Below the pieces are notes generated by a model. It was not told the origin of the DNA and did no database searches. It saw only the letters and a program-made list of their open reading frames with translations. Positions 32,941 through 42,015 of a stretch of DNA of 64,000 nucleotides are shown one piece after another; positions within the stretch are counted from its first letter, which is position 1; each line of letters begins with the position of its first letter. The stretch is from G965247475 sp965247475. Its GTDB lineage: Bacteria > Chloroflexota > UBA11872. The position numbers and the translations under genes are program-made. The DNA lies in contig OZ252016.1 of NCBI GenBank assembly GCA_965247475.1, forward strand, positions 2,480,001 to 2,544,000, in the 5' to 3' direction.

Positions 32941-35487
32941 CTAGGCTCGAAGTTCGGCGCCGAATCGCTTCGCGAGGGCCTTGACGATCCGCGCGTGGAC
33001 TTTGTCGGCCTCGGCATCTGTCAGAGTACGGTCGGCGGCGCCATAGCTGATGGCGAACGCCAGGCTGCGCTTGTCGGGCGGGATTTGATCGCCGCGGTAC
33101 TCGTCGAACAGCCGCAGGTCCTGCACCAGCTGCCTGCCTGTGCGCCGGATGGCCAGCTCCACGTCTCCGGCGTGCGTGTCCGCGCCGACGACGATCGCCA
33201 AGTCGCGCCGGGCCGGCGGATAGCTCGACCAGCCACGAAACGCGCGCTCGGCATCGCCATGGCGCAGGACTGACGCTCCGTCGATGAGCGCGGCCCAGAC
33301 CGGGGCGTCCAGGTCGAACGCGCCGGCGACGCGTGCGTCGATCTGACCATAGGCCGCGATCGCGGCTTCTCCGTCGAGCACCGCGGCCGCCTGGTCGGTC
33401 GCGAACGTCGGATGCACGAGCGGCACATGGCGAACGGACGGCTCGCGGCCGTCGCGTGGCTCGATCGCGACGCCGAAGCGCCGCAGCAATTCGTCCACGG
33501 CGCCCTTCATAAACAGGAGATCGGTTGCCGAAGTCTCGTCCCACCGGCCCGACGTGTAGCGATCGCCCGCCACGATCGTGACCGTGCGGGGCTCGGACGG
33601 CAGATCGCCCGGCCGCGCGAAGAAACTGGGGGCGTACTCGAAGAGCAGCAGGTCGCGATCCGTGTGGCGCAGGTTCGCCCGCAGGGTCTCGAGCATGGTG
33701 CTCAGGCCGGTGAGCCGGAGCACGTTGTCATCGCGGCTGAGCGGGTTTCGCAGCTCAACCGGGGTGCGGTCGAGCGGGAGCAGCCGATCGGCGACGGCCC
33801 GGCCCGCGGCATTCATCGCATCGGCGCGCACGGCCGTCCACGACGACGGGTCGCCGATGGCGGACTGGGAATCGTCGGCGGCCAGCACGCCGGGCGGGAT
33901 CAAACGCGCCATCCGCGCCTTGCTGGTGAGGGCGTAGCCGATGACTTCGGTGAAGCCGAGGCCGGCCAGGACGTCACGAACGCGATCCTCACGCGAGTCG
34001 ACCTCGCCGGGCACGCCGGCGGTCACGAGCCCGGTCGGCAATGTGTTGGGAATGCGGCCGTAGCCGGTGAGACGCGCAACCTCTTCGATCACGTCGGCGG
34101 GATACGACACGTCGCGGCGCCAGTACGGCGGCGTCACGGCGAGTTCGTCGCCGCTTTCGTCGATGCTGAACCCGACCGCCGACAGGATGCGCCGAACCTC
34201 GTCGCGCTCGTAGCGCACGCCGACCAGGCGCTCGATGCGGTCGAAGCCCAGCCGAACGGGCGATAACGCTGACGGCGCGGGGTACGCGTCCCCGGATAGG
34301 AACGCCGCCTTTCCGGCGCCGATCTGCTCAATGAGCTGGGCGCAACGTCGCAGCGCGACCGTGGTGAGCTCGGGCGGCAGGCCCTTCTCGAAACGGCGCG
34401 ACGCCTCGCTCGGCAGCGCGAGCCGGCGGGCCGTGCGGCGGATACTGAACTGATCGAAGGTGGCGGACTCGAGCAGCACGGTGGTGGTTCGCCGGCTCAC
34501 CTCGGTCTCGGCGCCGCCCATCACGCCGGCGAGCGCGATCGGGCGCTCGGCATCGGCGATCAGCAGCGTGTCGGACGCGAGGTCGCGATCCTGGCCGTCG
34601 AGCGTGGTGAGCCGCTCGCCGGGGCGCGGAAGCCGGACCACGATCCGGCCACCCCGCAGCGTGTCCCAGTCGAATGCGTGCATGGGCTGCCCGAACTCGA
34701 GCATGACGTAGTTTGTGGCGTCCACGATGTTGTTGATCGGCCGCATGCCAGCGAGCTCGAGGCGCCGCCGGAGCCAGGCCGGCGAGTCGGCGACCGTGAC
34801 GTCCGCCACGAAGGCGGCCGAGTAGCGCGGACAGAGGTCGGGGTCCTCGATCTCGATCTCCACGCTGAGGTCCAGAGCCGCGCCGGCGTCGTCCGACGCG
34901 GGTCCTGGCAGCGTCAACGGCGCATCCAAGAGCGCGGCGACCTCGCGGGCGATACCGATCACCGAGAGCGCGTCGGGTCGGTTGGCCTTGAGCTCGAACT
35001 CGATCACATCGTCGCCGAGCACCGACCTGAGCGGCGCGCCCACAGGCGCGTCCGCGTCGAGAATGAGGATGCCCTCGTGGGAGTCATCGAGTCCTAGCTC
35101 CTTCGGCGAGCAGAGCATCCCGCGCGACTCGACGCCCCGGATCCTGGCGGGCTTGAGCTCCTTGAGGATCGGCTCGTCGGCGTATGGGTCGACAAGCGCG
35201 GCGCCCGCCGGGGCGAAGGCAATCTTGTCGCCGACGCCGAAGTTCCAGGCGCCGCAGACGACCTGGAGCCGATCGCTGCCGAAATCGACGGTCGGCAGGT
35301 TGAGGCGGTCGGCGTTCGGATGCGGGTCGATCTTGACCACCTGGCCTACGACGATCGAGTCCCAATGCTCGCCGGCGCGGTGAATCGTCTCGACTTCGAA
35401 TCCGGCGTCGGTGAGCCGCTCGGCGAGCTCATCGGTCGAGACAGCGACATTTGCGATCGATCGGAGCCACTCGACAGGAACGCGCAC
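32941..35487 (-). CDS. pheT: phenylalanyl-tRNA synthetase beta chain
   Basis: 848 residues, near the normal ~800. Domain order: N-terminal B1 with MRVPVEWLRSIA, EMAP-like tRNA-binding insert (SIVVGQVVKIDPHPNADRLN, VCGAWNFGVGDKIAFAP), B3/B4 (MRPINNIVDATNYVMLEFGQPMHAFD-region), B5, catalytic-like core (YPADVIEEVARLTGYGRIP) and the C-terminal anticodon-binding fold (YPPARRDLAIVV, YRGDQIPPDKRSLAFAISY). With PheS it forms the alpha2-beta2 enzyme charging tRNA-Phe. GTG start at 35487 with AGGAGG, 9 nt after pheS. Confidence 0.97.
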   Translation of the reverse strand: MRVPVEWLRSIANVAVSTDELAERLTDAGFEVETIHRAGEHWDSIVVGQVVKIDPHPNADRLNLPTVDFGSDRLQVVCGAWNFGVGDKIAFAPAGAALVDPYADEPILKELKPARIRGVESRGMLCSPKELGLDDSHEGILILDADAPVGAPLRSVLGDDVIEFELKANRPDALSVIGIAREVAALLDAPLTLPGPASDDAGAALDLSVEIEIEDPDLCPRYSAAFVADVTVADSPAWLRRRLELAGMRPINNIVDATNYVMLEFGQPMHAFDWDTLRGGRIVVRLPRPGERLTTLDGQDRDLASDTLLIADAERPIALAGVMGGAETEVSRRTTTVLLESATFDQFSIRRTARRLALPSEASRRFEKGLPPELTTVALRRCAQLIEQIGAGKAAFLSGDAYPAPSALSPVRLGFDRIERLVGVRYERDEVRRILSAVGFSIDESGDELAVTPPYWRRDVSYPADVIEEVARLTGYGRIPNTLPTGLVTAGVPGEVDSREDRVRDVLAGLGFTEVIGYALTSKARMARLIPPGVLAADDSQSAIGDPSSWTAVRADAMNAAGRAVADRLLPLDRTPVELRNPLSRDDNVLRLTGLSTMLETLRANLRHTDRDLLLFEYAPSFFARPGDLPSEPRTVTIVAGDRYTSGRWDETSATDLLFMKGAVDELLRRFGVAIEPRDGREPSVRHVPLVHPTFATDQAAAVLDGEAAIAAYGQIDARVAGAFDLDAPVWAALIDGASVLRHGDAERAFRGWSSYPPARRDLAIVVGADTHAGDVELAIRRTGRQLVQDLRLFDEYRGDQIPPDKRSLAFAISYGAADRTLTDAEADKVHARIVKALAKRFGAELRA

Positions 35488-35496
35488 AGCCGCCTC

Positions 35497-36522
35497 CTAC
35501 CGGAACTGCCGCAAGAAGCGCAGGTCGTTGCGATAGAACATGCGCATGTCGGGGACGCCGTACTTGAGCATGGCGATCCGCTCGACGCCTATCCCGAACG
35601 CGAAGCCCTGGACCGCCTCGGGGTCGTAGCCCACTCCCTCGAGGACTCTCGGATGGACCATGCCGGCGCCCAGGATCTCGATCCAGCCAGTTCCCGAGCA
35701 GACCCGGCAGCCGTCCCCATCGCAGACGTGGCACGGCATGTCCACCTCGGCGCTCGGCTCGGTGAACGGGAAATAGCTGGCGCGGAATCGCAGCTCCTTG
35801 GTTCCGCCGAACAGCTCCCGCACAAAGTGGGTGAGAACCCCGCGGAGGTCCGCCATGGTGATGTGCTCGTCAACGGCCAGCCCCTCGACCTGCATGTACT
35901 CGGCCTCGTGCGAGGCGTCACGATCCTCGTAGCGGTAGACCTTGCCGGGCGCGATCACGCGCACCGGCGGGCCAACCTGCTCCATGAGGCGGGCCTGGAC
36001 GGGCGAGGTATGCGTGCGCAGCAAGATCTCGCCCGGACGCACAGCGTCCTTGACGTGGAACGTGTCCCACATGTCGCGCGCTGGGTGATCGGCCGGGATG
36101 TTCAGGAGCTCGAAGTTGTAGCGGTCCCATTCGACCTCGGGGCCCTCGATGGCGCGGAACCCCAAGGGCGCGAAGATGCGGCGGATCTCACGCACGACGT
36201 GCGTGAGTGGATGGAGGGAGCCCAGCCGCACCGGATAGCCCGGAAGCGTCACATCGACCGCCGGACCGGCGGGCGCGGCGGCTTGGATGCCCGCCAGCCG
36301 CGACTCAAGGGCCTGTTCGAGCTCGCGGCGCGCGGCATTGGCGATCCTGCCGGTCTCGCGTCGCTCGGCCGCCGGTAGGTCCCTGATCGAGCGAAGGATC
36401 TGGGTCAGCTCGCTCCTGCGGCCGAGGAAGCGCACGCGCCAGGCTTCGACCGATCCGCCCTCGGTGGCGCTGCCCAGGTCGCGCCGCGCGGCGGCGACGA
36501 TCTCGTCAATCCGCTCGTGCAC
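35497..36522 (-). CDS. pheS: phenylalanyl-tRNA synthetase alpha chain
   Basis: 341 residues of class II synthetase: N-terminal coiled coil (RVRFLGRRSELTQILRSI), motif 2 GKVYRYEDRDASHEAEYMQVEGLAVD-type region and motif 3 FGIGVERIAMLKYGVPDMR. A zinc-finger-like insert CHVCDGDGCRVCSG near residue 255 is a known feature of some bacterial PheS. GTG start at 36522, overlapping the trmH stop by 17 nt. Third gene from the end of the rpmI-rplT-trmH-pheS-pheT operon. Confidence 0.97.
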   Translation of the reverse strand: MHERIDEIVAAARRDLGSATEGGSVEAWRVRFLGRRSELTQILRSIRDLPAAERRETGRIANAARRELEQALESRLAGIQAAAPAGPAVDVTLPGYPVRLGSLHPLTHVVREIRRIFAPLGFRAIEGPEVEWDRYNFELLNIPADHPARDMWDTFHVKDAVRPGEILLRTHTSPVQARLMEQVGPPVRVIAPGKVYRYEDRDASHEAEYMQVEGLAVDEHITMADLRGVLTHFVRELFGGTKELRFRASYFPFTEPSAEVDMPCHVCDGDGCRVCSGTGWIEILGAGMVHPRVLEGVGYDPEAVQGFAFGIGVERIAMLKYGVPDMRMFYRNDLRFLRQFR

Positions 36523-37312
36523 GTGGTGGTCCCTGGGCGGTTCCCGGCGCGGCTCGCTGTCGCGCGGCTTCGAACAGGATAACGGCGGCGGCCGAGGCCG
36601 CGTTCAGCGAGTGGCCTCCACCGGGCATGGGCACCCGCACGGTCGCGCGAGCCGCCCGCACCAGCTCGTCCGATACGCCGCGCGCCTCGGCGCCGACGGC
36701 GATGGCGCTCGGCCGGGTCCAATCGACCTCGACATACGGAAGCTCGCCGTCAGGCGCGGCTGCGTAGATATCAAGGTCGTGCGAGGCGGCTCGGAGGTCG
36801 GGCGGCGTCAGGCGCGACGCGACCGGCAGGCGGAACTGGGCGCCGGCGCCCGCCCGCATGGCTTTGGGACCGAAGGCGTCGGCCGTCCCCACGGTGCACC
36901 GGACGCCGGTGGCGCCGACGGCGGCGGCGCTGCGAATCATGCCGCCGACGTTTCCCGGATCCTGCACCCCGTCGATCACGAGGAGGAGGGGAACGCCCGG
37001 CGGCGGTCGGGGTGCGGGCAGGTCGACCACCGCGATGATGCCCTGCGGCGCCTCGGTGTCGGCCGCGGCAGCGAACGCGCGGCGGTTGCACTGAAAGACC
37101 TCCACGTGCGACGCGCGCGCACGCTGGGCGAGGTCGTGGATGACCGGACCGGATTCCGTCGCCGCGAGCACAAAACGGACCTGGGCCTGGTCAAGGGCGT
37201 CGGCCACCAGTCGAGCGCCCTCCACGAAGGTGCGACCGTGCCGCCGCCGCGCCTCGGCGCGGCGCAACGCCCGGACATGCTTGATCCGAGCATTTGAGGG
37301 ACTCTCGATCAC
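36506..37312 (-). CDS. TrmH/SpoU-family RNA 2'-O-methyltransferase
   Basis: 268-residue SPOUT methyltransferase with an N-terminal substrate-binding domain (IKHVRALRRAEARRRHGRTF, EGARLV) and the three SpoU motifs: LVIDGVQDPGNVGGMIRSA, IAVGAEARGVSDEL, and VRVPMPGGGHSLNAASAAAV. It methylates ribose in tRNA or 23S rRNA; the exact site is not predictable. Its place between rplT and pheS is a commonly conserved position. GTG start at 37312. Confidence 0.93.
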   Translation of the reverse strand: MIESPSNARIKHVRALRRAEARRRHGRTFVEGARLVADALDQAQVRFVLAATESGPVIHDLAQRARASHVEVFQCNRRAFAAAADTEAPQGIIAVVDLPAPRPPPGVPLLLVIDGVQDPGNVGGMIRSAAAVGATGVRCTVGTADAFGPKAMRAGAGAQFRLPVASRLTPPDLRAASHDLDIYAAAPDGELPYVEVDWTRPSAIAVGAEARGVSDELVRAARATVRVPMPGGGHSLNAASAAAVILFEAARQRAAPGTAQGPPRARAD

Positions 37313-37350
37313 GGCACGGAGGCGAGGGCCGCGGGGAAGGCGCGTTCGCG

Positions 37351-37704
37351 CTAGGGGGCGGCGCGCGCCGTCTTGACGATCTCCTCGAAGGCGTCGGGCT
37401 GCTGGACGGCCAGGTCAGCGAGGATTCTGCGATCGACCAGCACGTTGGCGCGGCGAAGCCCGTTCATCAGCTGGCCGTAGGTCAGCCCGTGCTGGCGGGC
37501 GCGCGCGTTGATGCGGATGATCCAAAGCCGACGGAAGTCCCGCTTGCGCGTGCGGCGATGCACGTAGGCATAGTGGCGGGCGCGCATGAGATCTTCGTTC
37601 GCCGCCTTGAGGTGACGGCTGCGCGCACCCCGGTGGCCCTTGACGGCCTTGAGAATGCCGCGGCGGCGGCGGCGGCTGGCGACGCTGCGTTTCACCCGGG
37701 CCAT
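37351..37704 (-). CDS. rplT: 50S ribosomal protein L20
   Basis: 117 residues, standard length. RRRRRGILKAVKGHRGARS, YAYVHRRTRKRDFRRLWIIR and INARARQHGLTYGQLMNGL are diagnostic. Binds 23S rRNA early in 50S assembly. ATG start at 37704, 11 nt after rpmI. Confidence 0.98.
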   Translation of the reverse strand: MARVKRSVASRRRRRGILKAVKGHRGARSRHLKAANEDLMRARHYAYVHRRTRKRDFRRLWIIRINARARQHGLTYGQLMNGLRRANVLVDRRILADLAVQQPDAFEEIVKTARAAP

Positions 37705-37715
37705 GGATCAGCTCA

Positions 37716-37910
37716 TCACTGGTGCAAGAGCCGTCGGACTCGGCGAAGTTGACCGCCTTGCAACGGTTGCTCCTGCCCCTTGAGGCGGCGCGCACGGCGG
37801 CTCTTCTTGCGACGCAGGGTGTTCGCCCAACTCTTGGCGCGCGTGATCTTCCCACCCTTGGTGGTGCGGAATCGCTTCGCGGCGGACTTGAGCGTCTTGA
37901 GCTTGGGCAC
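37716..37910 (-). CDS. rpmI: 50S ribosomal protein L35
   Basis: 64 residues: PKLKTLKSAAKRFRTTKGGK, then RAKSWANTLRRKKSRRARRL. GTG start at 37910, chosen because L35 begins MPKxKT; the frame opens 16 codons earlier without likeness. infC, which normally precedes rpmI, is absent: upstream is a divergent phosphoesterase. A TACGAT -10-like box lies at 37954-37949. Confidence 0.96.
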   Translation of the reverse strand: MPKLKTLKSAAKRFRTTKGGKITRAKSWANTLRRKKSRRARRLKGQEQPLQGGQLRRVRRLLHQ

Positions 37911-37948
37911 AGGATCAGAGGGGTTAGGCGACGGGTGCCGCCGCAAAA

Positions 37949-37954
37949 ATCGTA
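37949..37954 (-). promoter_or_regulatory. candidate -10 box of the rpmI operon
   Basis: TACGAT on the minus strand, 39 nt before the rpmI start, in the 225-bp divergent gap. The -35 is weak. Confidence 0.3.
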
Positions 37955-38135
37955 GCACAGGCCCAATCGGGAAAGTCGAGTCCGCGAGTGGCTCGCAGAT
38001 GGCGCGGAGCGGCGGAATTCGGGGCCGCGATTGCTGTTGCGCAAGCTCACGGTCCGTGCGTAGGCTGGCCGGTAGCGGCGCAGGTGCGCCTCGACACCCC
38101 TACCCCTCGCACCGAGCGCGGGACCCCCATCGCCC

Positions 38136-38864
38136 ATGCGGATTGCTGTATTCACCGACGTACACGGAAATCTGACGGCGCTGCGCGCCGTGCTCGACGA
38201 CATCGAGCGGCGGGGCCCGTTCAATCTGGTCGTGTCGGCCGGCGATCACATCTGCGGCGGTCCACGCCCGCTGGAGACCTGGGACGAGCTGGTCAGCCGC
38301 GGCGCACTGATGCTGCGCGGAAACACCGAGCGCGACATCGGCCACGGCAGATTCCCGCCCGAACCGGCTGGTGGCGCGCGGCGGGACATGATTGTGGCGG
38401 TGTTCGACTGGGCGCTGAATCAGCTTCCGCCCGCGATCCGGGACGCCGCCGCCGGGCTGCCGACGCACCTGCGCCTGCGGATGGACAGCGATCGGGAGCT
38501 GCTGGTCACACACGCCAACGCCGAGAATCTCGATGATTTCATCTGGCCGGACAGCTCGCCCGAGGATCTGAAGCGGCTGATTGGCGAGCCGGCGCCGGCC
38601 ATGCTCGTTGGCGGCCACGTGCACGCGCCGCTGGACATGCAGTTCAACGCCACCCGCATCGTTCGGCCCGGAAGCGTCGGGCTGAAGTACGAGGAACGGT
38701 GGTTCAACGTCGCGCACTGGGCGGATATCGGCTGGGATGCCAGCGAGCGACGCTGGACGAGCGCGACGCACGAGGTGACGTGGGACCACCGGGCCGAGAT
38801 CGAGGTCGGCGCCGATGTGGGCTATCCGGGTGTGGAAATCCTGCCGGGGTACGACGCCGGCTGA
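38136..38864 (+). CDS. calcineurin-like metallophosphoesterase (second)
   Basis: 242 residues. Metal motifs: FTDVHGN, SAGDHICGG, LRGNTERD, VTHANA and GGHVHAP, then RPGSVGLKYEERWF. YfcE/MJ0936-type phosphodiesterase; substrate unknown. It differs from the protein at 5810 in the middle third and in lacking GYGPDPN. Divergent from rpmI; the next gene begins 81 bp downstream. Confidence 0.88.
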   Translation: MRIAVFTDVHGNLTALRAVLDDIERRGPFNLVVSAGDHICGGPRPLETWDELVSRGALMLRGNTERDIGHGRFPPEPAGGARRDMIVAVFDWALNQLPPAIRDAAAGLPTHLRLRMDSDRELLVTHANAENLDDFIWPDSSPEDLKRLIGEPAPAMLVGGHVHAPLDMQFNATRIVRPGSVGLKYEERWFNVAHWADIGWDASERRWTSATHEVTWDHRAEIEVGADVGYPGVEILPGYDAG

Positions 38865-38945
38865 AGCGAGGCGGACGCGCGCGTCTTGTCCGCCGGCGGG
38901 AGGACTGCGAAGCTTGATCGAGACGTCGAGTTCGAGGACATCTTG

Positions 38946-39293
38946 ATGAGCGTTGCGATCAGCCCGGAGGACCTGCGCGAGAAGCTGCGGGTCGTGGTGG
39001 ATCCTGAGATCGGCATCAACATCGTGGATCTGGGCCTGATCTACGAAATCGAGTCGCAGCCCTTCGTGGCGGCCGAGGGCGAGGCGCCCGGCGAGGAGGG
39101 CGACCAGACGGTGACCGTGACGATGACGCTCACCACGCCGGGGTGCCCGGCGGGACCCCACATCCTGCAGCAGGTGAAGGCCGAGATGGATTCCGCGGAG
39201 GGCGTGCGCAAGACGAATATCGAGCTGACATTCAGCCCGATGTGGAACGAGGAGATGATGAGCGAGGACGTGCGCTGGATTCTCGGGCGGTAG
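38946..39293 (+). CDS. MIP18/DUF59-family Fe-S assembly factor (SufT/PaaD-like)
   Basis: 115 residues: LREKLRVVVDPEIGINIVDL, GLIYEIE, and MTLTTPGCPAGPHI with the conserved Cys that binds iron or clusters. The acidic insert (GEAPGEEGD) is lineage-specific. DUF59 proteins help mature Fe-S proteins. ATG at 38946 is taken as the start; an upstream frame adds 20 poor residues. A probable 4Fe-4S nuclease follows. Confidence 0.88.
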   Translation: MSVAISPEDLREKLRVVVDPEIGINIVDLGLIYEIESQPFVAAEGEAPGEEGDQTVTVTMTLTTPGCPAGPHILQQVKAEMDSAEGVRKTNIELTFSPMWNEEMMSEDVRWILGR

Positions 39294-39451
39294 CGCGCCC
39301 GCCCGGCCTCCGCACAAGTTTCATGCGGGCACGTCGATGAGCTGGGTCGACACCACGCCGTAGTCGCGCGAGGACGCCTTTCGCGGCGTATGCAGGCCGA
39401 CGCCGTCTAGGATTCGGCGCGCAGGGCCTGATCCACGGAGCGGTCGGACGT

Positions 39452-40180
39452 ATGCGGCAGAGCTTTACCAAGCTCAGTCTCTATGAGTTCTGCCCGTGGG
39501 CGTATCGCTATCGCTACGTGGAGCGGGTGCCGACCCCGTTCGCCCCGCGCTTGGTGGTCGGCGCGATCGTTCATGCGGTGCTGAAGTCATTCTTCGAACG
39601 CTTGCGTGACGGTCTGACCGCCGGCGCCGACGATCTGCGGGAGCTGCACGAAAGCTATTGGGCGCATGCGCCGCGGCTCAATCCCCGCACGCAACCGGAG
39701 ATGTGGGAGCGAGCCCACGCGCTGCTGCAAGGGTTCTGGTCGGCCAACCGTGAGCGGTTGGGACGCCCCACGCTGCTGGAGGCGCGATTCCGCGTTCCGC
39801 TGGGCCCGGGCGGGGGCCACACGCTCGAAGGAGTGGTGGATCGGGTGGACGCGTCTGGCAACGGGGCCGAGATCATCGACTACAAGAGCGGTCGGTCGCC
39901 GCCGGAGCTCCCCGAACGGCTGCGCACACAGCTGCACACATATGCGGCGGCGTTGCCGGATGCGTTCGACCTGCGCGCGAACCGGCTCACGGCCTACTTC
40001 CTGGAGGACAACCGATCGATCTCGATCGAGCCGGACCCGGCGTTCGCCGCCGATGTGATGGAGCGATACACGACGACGGCCGAGCAGGTGAGCGCGGAGC
40101 GTTTCGACCCGACGCCAGGGCCGCGCTGCGCGCGGTGCGACTTCGCGGATCGATGTCCCTACCGATCGACGGAGGGCTGA
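39452..40180 (+). CDS. PD-(D/E)XK nuclease, RecB/Cas4-like with Fe-S cysteines
   Basis: 242 residues. N-terminal SLYEFCPWAYRYRYVERVP holds the first Cys; catalytic core LEGVVDRVDASG (Asp), EIIDYKSG (D-x-K) and the Gln of motif QLHTYAAAL; C-terminal RCARCDFADRCPY gives three more Cys. Four Cys in this spacing form a 4Fe-4S cluster in AddB and Cas4 nucleases. It has no helicase domain and no CRISPR array is nearby, so a repair or DNA-end processing role is likely. Directly follows the Fe-S assembly gene. Confidence 0.85.
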   Translation: MRQSFTKLSLYEFCPWAYRYRYVERVPTPFAPRLVVGAIVHAVLKSFFERLRDGLTAGADDLRELHESYWAHAPRLNPRTQPEMWERAHALLQGFWSANRERLGRPTLLEARFRVPLGPGGGHTLEGVVDRVDASGNGAEIIDYKSGRSPPELPERLRTQLHTYAAALPDAFDLRANRLTAYFLEDNRSISIEPDPAFAADVMERYTTTAEQVSAERFDPTPGPRCARCDFADRCPYRSTEG

Positions 40181-40195
40181 GGCGGCGACCAGGCG

Positions 40196-41494
40196 CTAGA
40201 CGGTGCGGCCGTTCCCAGTGGGGAGAGGGCAGGTGCCCGCTTCGCAGTGGTGGTCGCGAATGTGCGCCTCGAACTCGTCTCGGAAACGACTGACCGCGCC
40301 GCGGACCGGTTGGTGCGCGAACTGTCCGAGTCCACAGAACGAAGCCATCATGCTGGCGCCGAGCTCCTCCAGCAGGTCGAGCTCATCCATGCTGCCCTGC
40401 CCGTGCATGATGCGTTCGCAGATCTGCACCAGGTTCGGCGCGCCTTCCCGACATGGGATGCAGAACCCGCAGCTCTCCTCTTCGAAGAACAGCGCGTCGC
40501 GGTAGGCCGCATCGACCATGCAGGTGGTCTCGTCCATGACGACGACGCCGCCGGTGCCCATGATCGTGCCGAGCTCGGACATGGCCCTGGGCTCCAGCGC
40601 CGCGTCCAGATCGTCGGCCGAGAGCGGCGCCGAGGAGGCGCCGCCCGGCTTGAAGCCCTTGAGCGCGCGCCCGTCGCGGACGCCGCCGCCGTGCTCGAAG
40701 ATCAGCTCGCGGGCAGTGACGCCCATCGGAAGCTCGTAGACGCCCGGTTTCGCGGTATGGCCGGACAGGCAGTACATCTTGGTCCCCGCCGCCGCGCCGT
40801 AGCCGAGACCCTGAAACCACTCGGCGCCCTTCTCGACGATTGCCGGCACGCAGGCGAACGTCTCGACGTTGTTGATCGCGGTGGGCTTGCCCCAGACGCC
40901 GAAGTTGGTCGGGAACGGTGGCTTGAACCGCGGGTTGCCGCGCTTCCCCTCGAGCGAGTTAAAGAGCGCGGTCTCTTCGCCGACGATGTAGGCGCCGGCG
41001 CCGCGACGGAAGTCGACCTCGAAGTTGAAGCCGCTCTTTCCCAGGATGTTCTGACCGAGGAAGCCGGCGTCGTAGGCCTCGCGCATCGCGTCCTGGGCCC
41101 GCACATGCGCCGGCGCATACTCCCCGCGGATGTACACGTAGCCGAGCTCGGCGTTGGCGGCGTAGGCGGCGATGATCATGCCCTCGAGCATCATGTGCGG
41201 GTCGAGCTCGAGCGAGTACCGGTTGACGTAGGTGCCGGGCTCGCTCTCATCGCCATTGATGACCACGTAGCGAGGCGTGTTCGGATCTTTGCGGACGAAC
41301 TCCCATTTGAGACCGGTCGGGAAGAACGCGCCGCCGCGGCCGGTGAGACCGGATTCCTTGACCAGGTCCGACACATCTTCGGGGGTCATCTCGCGAAGCA
41401 CGCGCTCGAGCGCGCGGTAGCCACCCGCCTCGCGATACGCGGCGAGCGTCCAGGACTCGGGACGCCCGAAGTTCTTGGTGACGACGAGTTCCAT
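40196..41494 (-). CDS. nuoF: NADH-quinone oxidoreductase chain F-type protein
   Basis: 432 residues. NADH site GRGGAFFPTGLKWEF, FMN region GAYIVGEETALFNSLEGKRG, GKPTAINNVETF and the 4Fe-4S binding ESCGFCIPCREG. ATG at 41494 overlaps the nuoE TGA (ATGA); upstream frame residues are shadow. With NuoE it makes an NADH-oxidising module. The rest of complex I is not next to it, so it may serve complex I encoded elsewhere, or a hydrogenase or formate dehydrogenase. Confidence 0.93.
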   Translation of the reverse strand: MELVVTKNFGRPESWTLAAYREAGGYRALERVLREMTPEDVSDLVKESGLTGRGGAFFPTGLKWEFVRKDPNTPRYVVINGDESEPGTYVNRYSLELDPHMMLEGMIIAAYAANAELGYVYIRGEYAPAHVRAQDAMREAYDAGFLGQNILGKSGFNFEVDFRRGAGAYIVGEETALFNSLEGKRGNPRFKPPFPTNFGVWGKPTAINNVETFACVPAIVEKGAEWFQGLGYGAAAGTKMYCLSGHTAKPGVYELPMGVTARELIFEHGGGVRDGRALKGFKPGGASSAPLSADDLDAALEPRAMSELGTIMGTGGVVVMDETTCMVDAAYRDALFFEEESCGFCIPCREGAPNLVQICERIMHGQGSMDELDLLEELGASMMASFCGLGQFAHQPVRGAVSRFRDEFEAHIRDHHCEAGTCPLPTGNGRTV

Positions 41495-42015
41495 CAGTCG
41501 CCGCGCGCCCGTAGCTCGGTAACGAGTTCGGTCACGCTGTCGGGGGTCAGGGGGCCGTGCACGTCCAGGTTCACGAGCGCGGCGGGCTGCTTGTCGCACA
41601 GGCCGAGACAGGACACGAGCTCATACTTGACCGCGCCGTCCGGCGTGGGCTCGTCGGGCCGCGTGCCAAGCGCATCGCGGCACGCACGAATGATGTCGGG
41701 GGCGCCCGCGAGGTGGCAGCTCAGGTCGCGGCAGACCCGCACGGTGTAGCGGGGCTGGGGCTCGAGATAGAACAGGGTGTAGAAGGTGACGACGCCAAAC
41801 ACCTCGCTCTCGGGCACGTGAAGCTCTTCGGCGACGAGCGAGATGGCCTCTGGAGGAACGTAGCTGAACACCTCCTGGGCCGCGTACAGCGCCTCGAGCG
41901 TTCCACCCGGCTGCTGCTTGATGGTCTGGAGCCGCTCGCGAAGCTCGTCGAGCTTGGGCAGGTCCTCGGGCGCCAGTGCGGGCCGGCCTGAAAGTTCGGA
42001 TTTCCGGACCGCCAT
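41494..42015 (-). CDS. nuoE: NADH-quinone oxidoreductase chain E-type protein
   Basis: 173-residue thioredoxin-like 2Fe-2S subunit. Cluster Cys in VRVCRDLSCHLAG (C-x4-C) and ELVSCLGLCDKQP (C-x3-C). ATG at 42015 with TAAAGGAGG upstream. First gene of the two-gene nuoE-nuoF unit. Confidence 0.93.
   Translation of the reverse strand: MAVRKSELSGRPALAPEDLPKLDELRERLQTIKQQPGGTLEALYAAQEVFSYVPPEAISLVAEELHVPESEVFGVVTFYTLFYLEPQPRYTVRVCRDLSCHLAGAPDIIRACRDALGTRPDEPTPDGAVKYELVSCLGLCDKQPAALVNLDVHGPLTPDSVTELVTELRARGD

Noticed and set aside
39300..39440. Minus-strand stretch reading SSRDYGVVSTQLIDVPA before a stop, like the tail of a lost gene
   Set aside because: Only ~30 plausible codons and no recognisable family; could be chance in GC-rich DNA.
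40247..41749. 500-codon plus-strand frame
   Set aside because: Antisense to nuoF and nuoE, whose Fe-S and NADH motifs are clear.
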